DNA from: Chara braunii
Taxonomy: Eukaryota > Streptophyta > Charophyceae > Charales > Characeae
Direction of reading: 5' to 3'
Assembly: GCA_003427395.1 (NCBI GenBank)
Contig: BFEA01000128.1
Coordinates: 2,763,645-2,792,197, forward strand
Length of the DNA: 28,553 nt
The translations under genes were made by a program, and so were the position numbers. Position 1 is the stretch's first letter. Each line of letters starts with the position of its first letter. Below the pieces are notes generated by a model. That model made no database searches and had not been told where the DNA came from. It saw only the letters and a list, made by a program, of their open reading frames with translations. Shown here piece after piece: positions 27,696 through 28,553 of the stretch.

Positions 27696-28553
27696 CTATG
27701 GCGAGTGGCCACCCCTACAGACCGGACAGGACCGGTTCGGGTGCGGGCTATGGAAGCACCACATCCAATTTTTGCAGTCACGGTTGCTGCATCGAATGGC
27801 ACGGCACAGACAAATGTCACAGGCTACATGGCTCGTACATGCTAGGAACACAGAGGCACGTCGACCGCAATTATAGAGGCATTGCCGTTCCAGTCCCAGT
27901 CTACAAATTGGACATGACATGTTGGGGTGCCGTACATGAGTACAGTACTAACTGTCATCGTACGTATGGAAGCAAAACCTCGCATGGACCATACCTTCAT
28001 AATCCTCATGGCACAAGGCATGTGAACCACATGCTTGTTGAATCTCCGGCGGGTCATCACAAAACGGCATGGAGCATCTTTCTTGGGCTTCCTCAGTATG
28101 TATTCCTTCTCTATGGGCAGATGACGACAGGGAGGATCGGTCCAACGCAAGGGCATTCAGCTGCTGCAGGATATGATCCGCAACAGCCCGCCCTGTGGTG
28201 ATAAACTATGAGCACATCGCTCTGCCGGTCGTTCATATAGAAGTCTATTTTCCTCCTCGGACTGCTGTGTTCGCCGTTCGTCTGGCAAGAAAGAGGGAGA
28301 TCCGTCAGCGATTGCCGTAGGTGTATGACCAATGCCGCATGTGGGACATGCTAGGAGAGGACGTGAAGGGTGATGGCACCGGGGATAGTCCACGCAGTAA
28401 AGACACATACTTTCTATGACAGCTTTCTGGAAAGCATTGGCGACACATGGCATGTTGNTGACATGTCATTAGTATGGAAGGCTGACGTGCACAGTTATTT
28501 AAGCATGGCAGATCAAGGCCACAACGGCACGCTGGGCAAGTAATCAGGGGGTG
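27696..28553 (-). pseudogene. Cys/His-rich RING-like modules, broken, cut by window edge
   Basis: Minus-strand coding-like region in which three zinc-finger-like modules recur. Module 1 (from about 28543): CPACRCGLDLPCLNNCARQP, TC-x-QHAMCRQC, then after a frameshift CLYCVDYPRCHHP and LLACPTCGIG. Module 2 (about 28080-27920): RCSMPFCDDPPEIQQACGSH, ALC, then RFCFH and a stop. Module 3 (27920-27696): CPICRLGLERQCLYNCGRR, ACTSHVACDIC, CSNRDCKNWMWCFHSPHP, SCPVCRGG and a TAG. Modules 1 and 3 share CPxCRxGL[DE]xxCLxNCxR, and each ends in CPxCxxG. The spacing of C-x2-C, C-x2-H-x2-C and C-x2-C resembles RING or B-box domains, often ubiquitin ligases, but I cannot name the family. At least two frameshifts (near 28420 and 28200), one in-frame TAG (near 27948) and an N make it a pseudogene, unless introns or sequence errors explain the breaks. 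Confidence 0.6.

Noticed and set aside
27696-28201. Plus-strand 167-residue frame
   Set aside because: Antisense to the Cys-rich modules, whose regular cysteine spacing marks the minus strand as the coding one.

Overview
The window looks like nuclear DNA of a plant-lineage eukaryote with a repeat-rich genome and very long introns. The evidence is: spliceosomal exons with GT/AG borders; Ty3/gypsy elements with a chromodomain-like pol C-terminus and an initiator-Met-type primer-binding site; LINE remnants with a C-terminal zf-RVT zinc finger; a plant-type TTTAGGG-like stretch; and very many (GA)n/(CT)n tracts. A charophyte alga such as Chara would fit, but that is an inference from style, not a database result. 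There is no bacterial operon, CRISPR array or rRNA operon. Single N bases occur at about 9089, 21250, 26152 and 28458.

Host gene. Three minus-strand exons (26 nt at 25535-25560, 161 nt at 25288-25448, about 214 nt at 5339-5552) have correct splice sites and matching phases. Read in order they give a protein segment resembling the region after the G8 domain in fibrocystin-L (PKHD1L1-like) proteins. The last two exons are separated by an intron of about 19.7 kb, which holds almost everything else in the middle of the window. A second host-like region, 27696-28553 (minus), is a Cys/His-rich set of RING-like modules, broken by frameshifts and a stop and cut by the window edge.

Mobile DNA inside the large intron. 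From right to left there is: a 5'-truncated LINE (22519-25212, plus strand) with poly-A tail and a perfect 15-bp target-site duplication; a Ty3/gypsy 5' LTR (21494-22464) with TATA box and PBS; a leader full of low-complexity repeats; a broken gag (18863-20281); a 4.8-kb block without recognisable genes but with striking hairpin-forming repeats (about 14066-18860); gypsy protease, RT, RNase H, integrase and chromodomain remnants (10206-14060) ending in a PPT and a second LTR (9193-10179); and a second, shorter pol remnant (7748-8975) with its own PPT and LTR (about 6528-7708). All gypsy pieces are on the minus strand and all reading frames are broken.

Left flank. Upstream of 5250 (downstream of the exons in gene sense) lie an older, shorter copy of the same LINE family (2525-4190, plus strand), large simple minisatellites (CCAACCAC-type at 445-823, GGATGGAT-type at 4681-5236) and several GA/CT/CA microsatellites.

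The most unusual signal is 16630-17360: a core close to CCAATCTTATGG recurs about seven times, and most copies are flanked by complementary arms whose sequence differs from copy to copy, which is what conserved hairpins look like.
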